A stretch of DNA of 64,000 bases from Promicromonospora sp042731755 (GTDB lineage: Bacteria > Actinomycetota > Actinomycetes > Actinomycetales > Cellulomonadaceae): contig NZ_JBHWLR010000015.1 of the NCBI RefSeq assembly GCF_042731755.1, forward strand, positions 89,752-153,751. Direction: 5' to 3'. This document shows positions 15,888-23,076 of the stretch, one piece after another. Made by a program: the position numbers and the translations under genes. The notes under the pieces are model-generated. The model worked only from the letters and a program-made list of their open reading frames with translations, was not told the DNA's origin and did no database searches. Each line of letters begins with the position of its first letter. Within the stretch, counting starts at the first letter, position 1.

Positions 15888-16223
15888 ATGTCGGACCAGC
15901 AGCAAGCCCCGTACCCGGCCCAGCAGCCGCTCGCGCCGCAGCCGATCAGCCCCGCATACCGGAAGTGGGCCACCGCCCTGCTCTGGATCGCGGTGATCCT
16001 GCTGGCCTTCGTGGTGGTCGCGGTCGTGGCCAGCATCGTGCTGCTCGTCGTGGCGGACAACAGCCCCAGCGGCGGGGCCGCCGCGTACGGCTACCTCGCG
16101 ATCTTCCTCTGGTTCGCGATCGTCGCCGTGTTCCCGCTCCTCCTGGGCGCCGGGATCCCCGGCCTGGTCATGCGGGCGCGCGTGCGGCGCACGCCGCAGG
16201 CCCTCGGCGGTACCGCGGCGTGA
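15888..16223 (+). CDS. Small two-helix membrane protein
   Basis: A 111-residue protein with a Pro/Gln-rich cytoplasmic N-terminus (QQQAPYPAQQPLAPQP), two hydrophobic helices (about residues 30-55 and 68-95) and a basic tail (RARVRRTPQ). No family is recognised; such proteins are common in Micrococcales. It lies 18 bases after metI and before a very strong hairpin, so it is probably the last gene of the met operon. ATG 15888 is preferred over GTG 15879. Function unknown. Confidence 0.6.
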   Translation: MSDQQQAPYPAQQPLAPQPISPAYRKWATALLWIAVILLAFVVVAVVASIVLLVVADNSPSGGAAAYGYLAIFLWFAIVAVFPLLLGAGIPGLVMRARVRRTPQALGGTAA

Positions 16224-16224
16224 C

Positions 16225-16266
16225 CTGACGACGTGGCCGTCCACCTGTGGACGGCCACGTCGTCAG
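16225..16266. terminator. 42-base near-perfect palindrome, terminator of metQNI operon
   Basis: A perfect 20-bp inverted repeat (16225-16244 with 16247-16266) around a CT centre, starting 2 bases after the small membrane gene stop and ending 30 bases before dnaX. It is probably a factor-independent terminator. Its near-perfect symmetry could also suit a dimeric DNA-binding protein. Confidence 0.75.
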
Positions 16267-16295
16267 TGTCGGTGGTGGCGTCTATCGTTGCGGGG

Positions 16296-18938
16296 GTGAG
16301 CACCGCCCTCTACCGCCGCTACCGGCCCGAGACGTTCGCCGAGGTGATCGGCCAGGACCACGTCACGGGCCCCCTCATGCAGGCCCTGCGCAGCGGACGG
16401 GTGAACCACGCCTATCTGTTCAGCGGCCCACGCGGCTGCGGCAAGACGACGTCGGCCCGGATCCTGGCGCGCACGCTCAACTGCGCCAGGAACACCCCCG
16501 AGTCGCCCATCGACACCCCGTGCGGCGAGTGCCCGTCGTGCGTCGAGCTGGCCCGTGGTGGCCCCGGCTCCCTCGACGTGGTGGAGATCGACGCCGCGTC
16601 GCACAACGGCGTCGACGACGCGCGCGACCTGCGCGAGCGCGCCACGTTCGCCCCGGCCCGCGACCGGTACAAGATCTTCATCCTGGACGAGGCGCACATG
16701 GTGACGCCCCAGGGCTTCAACGCGCTGCTCAAGATCGTCGAGGAGCCGCCGCCGCACATCAAGTTCATCTTCGCGACCACGGAGCCGGACAAGGTGATCG
16801 GCACCATCCGCTCGCGCACGCACCACTACCCGTTCCGCCTGGTGCCGCCGGACGTGCTGTCCCCCTACCTGGAGCAGCTCTGCGGCGCCGAGGGCATCGA
16901 GGTGGGCGGCGGGGTGCTCCCGCTCGTCACGCGCGCGGGCGGCGGCTCGGTGCGCGACTCCCTCTCCGTGATGGACCAGCTCATCGCGGGCGCCACGGGC
17001 GGAGTCGTGGACTACGACCTCGCCGTGGGCCTGCTCGGCTTCACCCACGCGACCCTCCTGGACGACGTCGTGGACGCGCTCGCCGCGCGGGACGGCGGCT
17101 CGATCTTCCGGGTCGTGGACCAGATCATCGCGACGGGGCACGAGCCGCGCCGGTTCGTCGAGGACGTCCTGGAGCGGCTGCGCGACCTCATCGTCATCTC
17201 GGTCTCGGGCGACGCCGCGGACGCCGTGCTGCGCGCCATCCCCTCCGACCAGCTCGAACGGATGCGCGCCCAGGCGGGGCGGCTCGGGGTGGCCGAGCTC
17301 TCCCGGGCGGCCGACCTCGTCAACGTGGCCCTCACCGAGATGACCGGCGCCACCTCGCCGCGCCTGCACCTGGAGCTCCTGTGCGCGCGCCTGCTCCTGC
17401 CCGGGGCCGACGACGGCGCGGCGGGTCTCGCCGCGCGGATCGACCGCCTCGAACGGGGCGGCATCGTGGCGTCGAGCGGTGTCGCGGGTCCGGCGGGCGG
17501 CGGGGTCGCCCCCGGCGGCGGCTCGGCCGCTCCTGGCGGCCGCGCGGCGCCGTCGGACGAGGCCGTCCCGGCCCAGGACCCGGCGACCGTCGGGCTCGCC
17601 GGCTCCGCCGCCGCGCGGGCGGTGCTCGACGCGCGCAAGAAGCGGGGGGAGCAGCCCGCCGCGGCCGGCCGCGCACCTGCGGCACGGGCCCCCGAGCCGG
17701 CGCCCACCCCCACTCCCACGCCCGAACCGGCCCCGGCCGTCGAGGCGGCCCCCGAGCCGGAACCGAGCCCTGCCCCGTCGGCGTCCACATCGCCGGCACC
17801 CGCGGAGCCCGAGCCCGCCGCCGAGGCGACTCCGGAGCCCCAGCAGTCCGCGGCGGAGCCGGCGCGGCCCGAGCCGACGGCGGCCCCCGCCGCGAGCACG
17901 CCCGCGCCCTCCGGCACCGACCCCGAGGTCACCACCGAGACGATCCGCCGCCGCTGGCAGGAGGTGCTCGGGGCGCTCGCCGCCGCGCGTGTGACGTGGT
18001 CGCTCGTCGGCCCGAACGCGCAGGTCGCGGCCCTCGAGGGCGGAACGCTCAAGCTCGGCTTCGCGGCCCCCGGCCTGGCCCGCGCCTTCTCGAACGCGCG
18101 GCACACCAGCGCCGTCGAGGAGGCGGTCTACCAGACCCTCGGCATCCGGGTCCGGGTCGAGGCGACACTCGACGAAGGCCCTGGCGGCGGCTCGTCCGGC
18201 GGCGGGGGCGCGCCCGGCGGCAGCCCGTCGGGTGGCGGCTCGGGCCAGGCGGCGCCGGCCGGCGAGCCGCGGCACGAGGCCCCGGCCCCCGCCGCGGCAC
18301 CCGAGCCGGACTGGCCCGACGTGCCGACGCCGGGCGGCAGCGTCGCCACGGTGTCGGCGCCGTCTGCCGCGACCGTCAGCCCCGCCGCGACCACGAGCCC
18401 CGCCGCGACGACCCGTGCGCGCCAGCCGGCCGCCCCGGCCCAGGGGGCCGTCGCCGTCGCCGAGCGTCCCCAGCCGGCCCGGCCCGAGCCGTCCGGCCCC
18501 GAGGCCGGTCGCCCGGAGCCGTCGCGTCCCGCGGCCGCACCGCCGTCCGCGGCCAGCGCGGCCGACCAGGCCTGGCTGTCGGGCGCCAGCGCGACCGAGC
18601 CGCCCGCGGACTACGACATGCCGGAGCCCGAGCCGGTCTACGAGGACCAGGCCCCGCCCCCGGCGGGGCCGCCGATGTCGGGTGCGGTCAGCGCGCGCGA
18701 GGCGCTCCGGCAGGCGGCCGAGCGCCGCGCCCGGGCCGCCGCGAGCGGCGCGTCCGCGGAGCCGCGGACGGCGAGCCCGGCCGCCTCGAAGGCGACGCCG
18801 CCGGGTGACACGTCCGAGTACTACGACGAGCCCTCGGACGACGATCCGGACATCGTCTCGGGCGGGCTCGCGGGGGTGTCGCTCGTGGTGCAGGTGCTGG
18901 GCGGAACGGTGATCGACGAGATCGTGGAGCAGGGATGA
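16296..18938 (+). CDS. dnaX: DNA polymerase III subunit gamma/tau
   Basis: An 880-residue clamp-loader subunit. GTG 16296 gives the canonical MSTALYRRYRPETF start and has TATCGT at 16283-16288 with a 7-nt gap, suggesting a leaderless mRNA; the frame is open further upstream but without family sequence. Walker A GPRGCGKT is at 44-51, four zinc ligands are Cys63, 76, 79 and 82, and Walker B DEAH is at 131-134. Domain III ends near residue 370. A very long Ala/Pro/Glu-rich low-complexity region (about 390-860) contains a conserved island near 545-625 (ETIRRRWQEVLGALAAARVTW), the tau-type domain. No A-rich slippery site for a gamma frameshift is seen. Confidence 0.95.
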   Translation: MSTALYRRYRPETFAEVIGQDHVTGPLMQALRSGRVNHAYLFSGPRGCGKTTSARILARTLNCARNTPESPIDTPCGECPSCVELARGGPGSLDVVEIDAASHNGVDDARDLRERATFAPARDRYKIFILDEAHMVTPQGFNALLKIVEEPPPHIKFIFATTEPDKVIGTIRSRTHHYPFRLVPPDVLSPYLEQLCGAEGIEVGGGVLPLVTRAGGGSVRDSLSVMDQLIAGATGGVVDYDLAVGLLGFTHATLLDDVVDALAARDGGSIFRVVDQIIATGHEPRRFVEDVLERLRDLIVISVSGDAADAVLRAIPSDQLERMRAQAGRLGVAELSRAADLVNVALTEMTGATSPRLHLELLCARLLLPGADDGAAGLAARIDRLERGGIVASSGVAGPAGGGVAPGGGSAAPGGRAAPSDEAVPAQDPATVGLAGSAAARAVLDARKKRGEQPAAAGRAPAARAPEPAPTPTPTPEPAPAVEAAPEPEPSPAPSASTSPAPAEPEPAAEATPEPQQSAAEPARPEPTAAPAASTPAPSGTDPEVTTETIRRRWQEVLGALAAARVTWSLVGPNAQVAALEGGTLKLGFAAPGLARAFSNARHTSAVEEAVYQTLGIRVRVEATLDEGPGGGSSGGGGAPGGSPSGGGSGQAAPAGEPRHEAPAPAAAPEPDWPDVPTPGGSVATVSAPSAATVSPAATTSPAATTRARQPAAPAQGAVAVAERPQPARPEPSGPEAGRPEPSRPAAAPPSAASAADQAWLSGASATEPPADYDMPEPEPVYEDQAPPPAGPPMSGAVSAREALRQAAERRARAAASGASAEPRTASPAASKATPPGDTSEYYDEPSDDDPDIVSGGLAGVSLVVQVLGGTVIDEIVEQG

Positions 18939-19351
18939 GCGCGGAGAACGGGATCACGACGCTGCGCATCGTCGCCGCCGTCGTGGAGCGGGCCGACGGC
19001 CGGCACCTGCTGGTCCGGAAGCGGGGCACCGAGGCGTTCATGCAGGTGGGCGGCAAGATCGAGCCGGGCGAGGAGCCGCTGGCGGCGCTGGTCCGCGAGT
19101 TCGAGGAGGAGGTCGGGCTGCGGCTCGACCCGGCGGACATCGAGAGCCTCGGCCGGTTCGGGGCGCCCGCCGCGAACGAGCCCGACCACGTCGTCGACGC
19201 CCACGCCTACCGGGTGCGGCTGCGGCCGGGCGCGGAGATCGCGGTCCGGGCGGAGCTGGAGGAGCTCGTGTGGATCGATCCCGCGGACCCGGTGGCGAGC
19301 TACCCGATCGCGCCGTTGTCGCGCGACCTGCTGGTCGCGGCCGGGCACTGA
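18935..19351 (+). CDS. NUDIX hydrolase
   Basis: A 138-residue protein with a complete NUDIX box, GGKIEPGEEPLAALVREFEEEVGL at about residues 45-68 (GX5EX7REUXEEXGU). The glutamates that bind Mg are all present. Such enzymes hydrolyse nucleoside diphosphates linked to another moiety; the short form resembles MutT-like housecleaning proteins, but the substrate is not predictable. Its ATG overlaps the dnaX stop (ATGA), so it is translated from the dnaX message. The next gene converges on it 11 bases away. Confidence 0.85.
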   Translation: MSAENGITTLRIVAAVVERADGRHLLVRKRGTEAFMQVGGKIEPGEEPLAALVREFEEEVGLRLDPADIESLGRFGAPAANEPDHVVDAHAYRVRLRPGAEIAVRAELEELVWIDPADPVASYPIAPLSRDLLVAAGH

Positions 19352-19362
19352 GTCCGGGGCTG

Positions 19363-19539
19363 TCAGTCCCCGGCGTGCTGCGCCCGGTACCGGGCCACCT
19401 TCTCGGCGCGTTCGCGCTCCAGCCTGCGCCGCGGGTCGCGGTCCTCGGACTGCTCGGCCGGTCCCGCCACGTGCAGGAGCAGCCAGTTGAGCCGCCACAG
19501 GACGCGGTAGCCCAGGGTCAGGCCGTCGCGGTTGCGCAT
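19363..19539 (-). CDS. Small conserved hypothetical protein divergent from OhrR-like gene
   Basis: A 58-residue basic protein. ATG at 19539 is chosen because GGAGG lies 6 bases upstream; a longer open frame to 19599 would cover the operator region. The sequence has a short amphipathic or hydrophobic segment (LGYRVLWRLNWLLLHVAG) followed by a charged helix rich in Arg and Glu (DPRRRLERERAEKVARYRAQ). No family is recognised. It is transcribed divergently from the MarR/OhrR-like gene and shares its operator region, so it is probably coregulated. Confidence 0.6.
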   Translation of the reverse strand: MRNRDGLTLGYRVLWRLNWLLLHVAGPAEQSEDRDPRRRLERERAEKVARYRAQHAGD

Positions 19540-19555
19540 GTTCTGCCTCCGTTTA

Positions 19556-19584
19556 ATTGGTGTACCAATAGTTTGCACACCAAC
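19556..19584. promoter_or_regulatory. OhrR-type operator repeats
   Basis: Two related dyads lie in the divergent gap: ATTGG-tgta-CCAAT (19556-19569, perfect arms) and GTTTG-caca-CCAAC (19571-19584, one mismatch). AT content is unusually high for this genome. They probably bind the MarR/OhrR-like product of the next gene. Confidence 0.6.
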
Positions 19585-19616
19585 TGTTACGCTGGTCAAG
19601 ATCCGAGAGGAGCCGC

Positions 19617-20081
19617 ATGACCGTCACGTCCTATGCCGGCGTCGCGCCCGACCCCGAGGACCTGCTGGCCCTGGACCGTCAGGTGTGCTTCGCCCTGGCC
19701 GTCGCGTCGCGCAGCGTCATCGCGCTGTACCGGCCGCTGCTCGAACCGATGGGCATCACGCACCCGCAGTACCTGGTCATGCTCGCCCTGTGGGAGCAGT
19801 CGCCCCTGTCGGTCAAGCAGCTCAGCGGGCTGCTGCAGCTCGACCCGGGCACCTTGTCCCCGCTGCTCAAGCGGCTCGAGGCGATCGGCTACGTGAGCCG
19901 GCGCCGGGACCCGCGCGACGAGCGCGCCCTCGCCGTGGAGCTCACCGAGGAGGGTCGCGCGCTGCGCGAGCAGGCCCTGCGCGTGCCGCCCGCCATCATG
20001 GAGCGCCTGGGCATGTCCGCGGAGGAGCTCGGGCTGCTCCATCGCAGCCTCACCCGCGTCATCGCGGCGGCCGCCCCGTGA
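19617..20081 (+). CDS. MarR family regulator, OhrR-like (thiol peroxide sensor)
   Basis: A 154-residue regulator. The N-terminal DRQVCFALAVASRSVIALYRPLLEPMGITHPQYLVMLALWE matches OhrR: the reactive cysteine (about residue 24) and the two tyrosines that hydrogen-bond to it (YRPLL and PQYLV). The winged helix follows (VKQLSGLLQLDPGTLSPLLKRLEAIGYVSRRRDPRDERALAVELTEEG). OhrR proteins derepress an organic hydroperoxide reductase upon cysteine oxidation, but no ohr gene lies nearby. A GAGAGGAG site precedes the start. The stop overlaps the GTG of the VOC gene, so the two are coupled. Confidence 0.85.
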   Translation: MTVTSYAGVAPDPEDLLALDRQVCFALAVASRSVIALYRPLLEPMGITHPQYLVMLALWEQSPLSVKQLSGLLQLDPGTLSPLLKRLEAIGYVSRRRDPRDERALAVELTEEGRALREQALRVPPAIMERLGMSAEELGLLHRSLTRVIAAAAP

Positions 20082-20470
20082 CCCGCGGCCGCCTGCACCA
20101 CGTCGAGCTCTGGGTCCCGGACCTCGCCCGCGCCGAGCGCTCCTGGGGCTGGCTCCTGACCACGCTCGGCTACACCGAGCACCAGCGCTGGTCCGCCGGG
20201 GTGAGCTGGATCCTGGACGGCACCTACGTCGTCGTCGAGCACAGCCCGGCGCAGGGTGCCGGCCCGCACGACCGCCTCGCGCCCGGTCTCAATCACCTCG
20301 CGTTCCACGGCGGCACGCGCGGCGAGGTGGACCGGCTCGTCGAGGAGGCGGCCGCGCACGGCTGGGCGCTCCTCTTCCCCGACAGGCACCCCCACGCCGG
20401 CGGCCCCGACCACTACGCGGCCTACCTGGAGAACGAGGACGGCTACGAGGTCGAGGTCGTCGCGGGCTGA
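20078..20470 (+). CDS. VOC (glyoxalase/bleomycin-resistance) superfamily protein
   Basis: A 130-residue protein of two beta-alpha-beta-beta-beta repeats. Metal-ligand positions are visible: His in RLHHVELWVPDL near the N-terminus, His in LNHLAFH (about residue 70), and Glu in NEDGYEVEVV near the C-terminus. Members include glyoxalase I, dioxygenases and thiol transferases such as FosA/FosB; the reaction here is unknown. GTG overlaps the OhrR-like stop (GTGA), which suggests that it is the peroxide-inducible target gene in place of ohr. Its 3' end overlaps the convergent membrane gene by 28 bases. Confidence 0.8.
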   Translation: MTRGRLHHVELWVPDLARAERSWGWLLTTLGYTEHQRWSAGVSWILDGTYVVVEHSPAQGAGPHDRLAPGLNHLAFHGGTRGEVDRLVEEAAAHGWALLFPDRHPHAGGPDHYAAYLENEDGYEVEVVAG

Positions 20471-20982
20471 GCCTGCCTGAGCGGGCGGACCGCCAGGAGG
20501 ACCGTCATCCACAGCATGGTGAACGGGATCACCGTGACGTTCTTGATCGCCAGCTCCCAGGACAGCCAGGTCTCCCGGTCGATGCCGCCGACCCGCCCGG
20601 CGAGCGCGTCCGGGACGGCCTTGAAGACGAGCAGGAACGCCAGGAGCAGGCCCGTCGTCGCCAGGACCGTGGGCCAGTTCCGCGTGTTCCAGGCCGACCA
20701 CCGCGCCCTGGCGTCCGACCACCCGGCGTGGGTGCCGCGGAGGAGCGTCGCGACCGCCCAGGCGATGAACGCGACGCGGGCCGCTGCCGTGAAGATCTCG
20801 CCGCCCGCGCCTCCGGCCCAGTCGACCGTGCCGCTCACCGAGAGGAAGCGCTGCGCCGAGGCCAGGGCGCCGAAGGCGAACACGACCGGGTAGTGGCGCG
20901 CGAAGAACCGCCAGGCCTCGGCCAGGATCCCGACGGCGTCGCGCCAGGCGCCCGGCCTCGTGGCCTTTGCTTCGGTGACCAT
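20443..20982 (-). CDS. Hypothetical four-helix membrane protein
   Basis: A 179-residue protein starting at ATG 20982, where GGAG lies 6 bases upstream; another ATG 12 bases earlier (20994) has poor spacing. Hydrophobic segments occur near residues 25-45, 62-82, 110-130 and 148-165. No family is recognised. It is transcribed divergently from a MarR gene with a 22-bp palindrome between them, so it is probably that regulator's target. The 3' end overlaps the convergent VOC gene by 28 bases, which could make the transcripts mutually antisense. Confidence 0.65.
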   Translation of the reverse strand: MVTEAKATRPGAWRDAVGILAEAWRFFARHYPVVFAFGALASAQRFLSVSGTVDWAGGAGGEIFTAAARVAFIAWAVATLLRGTHAGWSDARARWSAWNTRNWPTVLATTGLLLAFLLVFKAVPDALAGRVGGIDRETWLSWELAIKNVTVIPFTMLWMTVLLAVRPLRQAQPATTSTS

Positions 20983-21006
20983 CGTCAACTCCATTCGCTC
21001 CGCTAA

Positions 21007-21028
21007 ATGATTTAGTGAACTGAATCAT
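21007..21028. promoter_or_regulatory. 22-bp MarR operator palindrome
   Basis: ATGATTTAGT-ga-ACTGAATCAT is a 10-bp-arm inverted repeat with a single mismatched pair. It is AT-rich against a 73%-type GC background and lies midway between the divergent membrane gene and MarR gene. Confidence 0.7.
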
Positions 21029-21051
21029 ATGGTGGGGTGCACAATGGGCTC

Positions 21052-21507
21052 ATGTCAACACCCACCGATCCCGGGGCCCGGCTCGGTACCGAGCTGAGCG
21101 ACGCCGTCGTGATGTTCCACGAGGCGCTCGGCGCCCTCATGGGCCTCTCTGCCGCCGACAACAAGGCGCTGGGCGTCATCCGGCGTGAGGGGCCGATGTC
21201 GGCGCGGGAGATCGCCGACCGGACCGGGCTCACGGCCGGGGCGGTCACCGGGCTCGTGGACCGCCTGGAGAACGCCGGCTACGCCCGGCGCACCCGGCAC
21301 GGGACGGACCGGCGCCGGCTCGTGATCGAGGCCACCGCACCGGCGTCGCCGCGGGTGAACGCGGCTGTGGCCGAGATGGCGCAGGCCATGGGCCGCGTGA
21401 CCGAGCAGTTCTCCGCCGACGAGCTGCTGGTCGTGGCGCGGTGGGTGGAGCTCACCACCGCGACCATGCGGGAACAGGCGGTCAGGGTCGCGGCGCGGAC
21501 GGTGTAG
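21052..21507 (+). CDS. MarR family regulator
   Basis: A 151-residue winged-helix protein. The HTH is REGPMSAREIADRTGLTAGAVTGLVDRLENAGYARRTRHGTDRRRLVIE (about residues 45-92), with the DRR wing motif typical of MarR. ATG 21052 is preceded by CACAAT (21040-21045) at a 6-nt gap, suggesting leaderless initiation; a GTG 15 bases upstream is possible. It has no cysteine, so a small-molecule ligand is more likely than redox sensing. The palindrome at 21007-21028 implies autoregulation and control of the divergent membrane gene. Confidence 0.83.
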   Translation: MSTPTDPGARLGTELSDAVVMFHEALGALMGLSAADNKALGVIRREGPMSAREIADRTGLTAGAVTGLVDRLENAGYARRTRHGTDRRRLVIEATAPASPRVNAAVAEMAQAMGRVTEQFSADELLVVARWVELTTATMREQAVRVAARTV

Positions 21508-21543
21508 CGGGGCGTGTCAGTGGCTCCTGGCACACTTCCCGGC

Positions 21544-22131
21544 ATGCCTGACCCCACCACGCTCCGACCTGCCTCCGCCCGCACCGTCGACGAGCTCCGC
21601 ATGCTCGTCGAGGCCGGGGCCACACCGAAGTACCTGCACTTCTGGGGGCACCAGCCGGAGCCGGGCGGGACCGCAGGGAAGGGCAGCCTGAGCCAGTGGT
21701 TCGAGGCGGAGTTCGAGGTGGACGGCGTCCGGTACCGCACGGCCGAGCACTGGATGATGGCGCAGAAGGCGCGCCTGTTCGACGACCCCGAGGCGGAGCG
21801 CGCTGCGGTCGACGCGTCCAACCCCGCGCTCGCGAAGGCCGCCGGGCGCACGGTCCGCGACTTCGACGACGCGGTGTGGGTGCGAGAGCGCTTCGAGATC
21901 GTGGTGCGCGGCAACGAGCACAAGTTCGCCGCCCATCCGGGCCTGCGCGAGTACCTGGTGGGTACCGGGTCCCGGGTGCTCGTGGAGGCCAGCCCGCGCG
22001 ACCGCGTCTGGGGCATCGGGATGGGCGCCCACCACGAGGACGCCGAGAACCCGGCGGGCTGGCGGGGCCTCAACCTGCTGGGCTTCGCCCTGATGGAGGC
22101 CCGGGAACGGCTGCGAAAAGACCACGACTGA
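21544..22131 (+). CDS. NADAR family protein (ADP-ribose / N-glycoside hydrolase)
   Basis: A 195-residue NADAR (YbiA-like) protein. The family landmarks are LSQWFEAEFEVDGVRYRTAEHWMMAQKARLF (residues about 45-76), WVRERFEIVVRGNEHKFAAHPGLREYLVGTG and VLVEASPRDRVWGIGM with the catalytic-region Glu-Asp. YbiA hydrolyses riboflavin biosynthesis intermediates, and other NADAR proteins remove ADP-ribose from guanine. Start ATG 21544 has CACACT 7 bases upstream. The next gene, 28 bases downstream, encodes an RlaP-type nucleotidyltransferase, which points to nucleic-acid repair or ADP-ribose chemistry rather than vitamin metabolism. Confidence 0.87.
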   Translation: MPDPTTLRPASARTVDELRMLVEAGATPKYLHFWGHQPEPGGTAGKGSLSQWFEAEFEVDGVRYRTAEHWMMAQKARLFDDPEAERAAVDASNPALAKAAGRTVRDFDDAVWVRERFEIVVRGNEHKFAAHPGLREYLVGTGSRVLVEASPRDRVWGIGMGAHHEDAENPAGWRGLNLLGFALMEARERLRKDHD

Positions 22132-22159
22132 GGCTGCGTCCGGCGGCTACGGTCCGGGC

Positions 22160-22987
22160 ATGCGGAGCATCCCCGACTCGATGGACCCGTACGTCGTCCG
22201 GGCCGTCGACGCACGCCTGGACCACGTCGAGCAGCAGTACGGCGTCCGCGTCCTGTGGGCGATCGAGAGCGGCAGCCGGGCCTGGGGCTTCCCGTCCCCG
22301 GACTCGGACTACGACTGCCGGTTCCTGTACGTGCGCCGCGCCCACGACTACCTGGGTCTGCGCGCACGCCGGGACGTGATCGAGACGCCGCTGGACAAGA
22401 TCTTCGACGTCAACGGCTGGGACGTGCGCAAGGCGCTCGGGCTGATGGTCAAGGGCAACGCGACGGTCGGGGAGTGGCTGCGCTCGCCGATCGTGTACCG
22501 CGGTGACGCCGCCGTCCGCGACGAGCTGCTGGCCCTGTCGGACGACGTCACGGACCGGCGCGCCCTGAGGAACCACTACCTGCACGTCGGCAGGAACAGC
22601 CTGGGCCTGTACGCGTCGACCGGCGCTGCCAAGAAGTTCCTCTACGCCCTGCGGCCGGCGGTCGCGCTGCGCTGGATGCGCGTGCGGGAGGGCGCGGCGA
22701 CGCCGCCGATGGACCTGCCGGCGCTCGTCGCGGGCTCCGCCGTGCCCGCCGACGTCCGGGCGGCCGTCGACGAGCTGGTCCGCCACAAGTCGGCCACGCG
22801 GGAGATGGGCGCGATCGCGGTGCCGGACGTGCTGCCGGAGTTCGTCGAGGCGGAGCTGCGGCTGGCAGAGGCGACGCTGGCGGACACCGCACCGTCCCGC
22901 GCGGACGGAGCCCGCGACCGCGCCTGGTCCCTCGCGGACGACGTGTTCCGGCGGCTGATCGGCGGCGTTCCCCAGCCCGTCGGCTGA
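22160..22987 (+). CDS. RlaP-type nucleotidyltransferase (RNA-repair pol-beta superfamily)
   Basis: A 275-residue protein of the PF10127 group (B. subtilis YcgL-like). The nucleotidyltransferase motif is SGSRAWGFPSPDSDYDCRFLYV (about residues 36-57), with the two metal-binding Asp in SDYDCR. The family motifs IFDVNGWDVRKALGLMVKGNATVGEWLRSPIVY follow. These enzymes are linked by genome context to RNA repair and are thought to add nucleotides to damaged RNA ends. TACGGT at 22148 with a 6-nt gap before the ATG suggests an own leaderless start, although the NADAR gene is only 28 bases upstream. Confidence 0.85.
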   Translation: MRSIPDSMDPYVVRAVDARLDHVEQQYGVRVLWAIESGSRAWGFPSPDSDYDCRFLYVRRAHDYLGLRARRDVIETPLDKIFDVNGWDVRKALGLMVKGNATVGEWLRSPIVYRGDAAVRDELLALSDDVTDRRALRNHYLHVGRNSLGLYASTGAAKKFLYALRPAVALRWMRVREGAATPPMDLPALVAGSAVPADVRAAVDELVRHKSATREMGAIAVPDVLPEFVEAELRLAEATLADTAPSRADGARDRAWSLADDVFRRLIGGVPQPVG

Positions 22988-23076
22988 CCGCCGTATCGCA
23001 TGCCGGGCCGGGGCTTCCGGCGTCGTGCCCGGTCCGCGACAATGGCGCGTCGCCGAGCGAGAGGACGTGCTCCAGC

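Noticed and set aside
17640..18700. Programmed frameshift in dnaX giving a gamma subunit
   Set aside because: No A AAA AAG-type slippery heptamer or strong downstream stem is visible in the low-complexity region.
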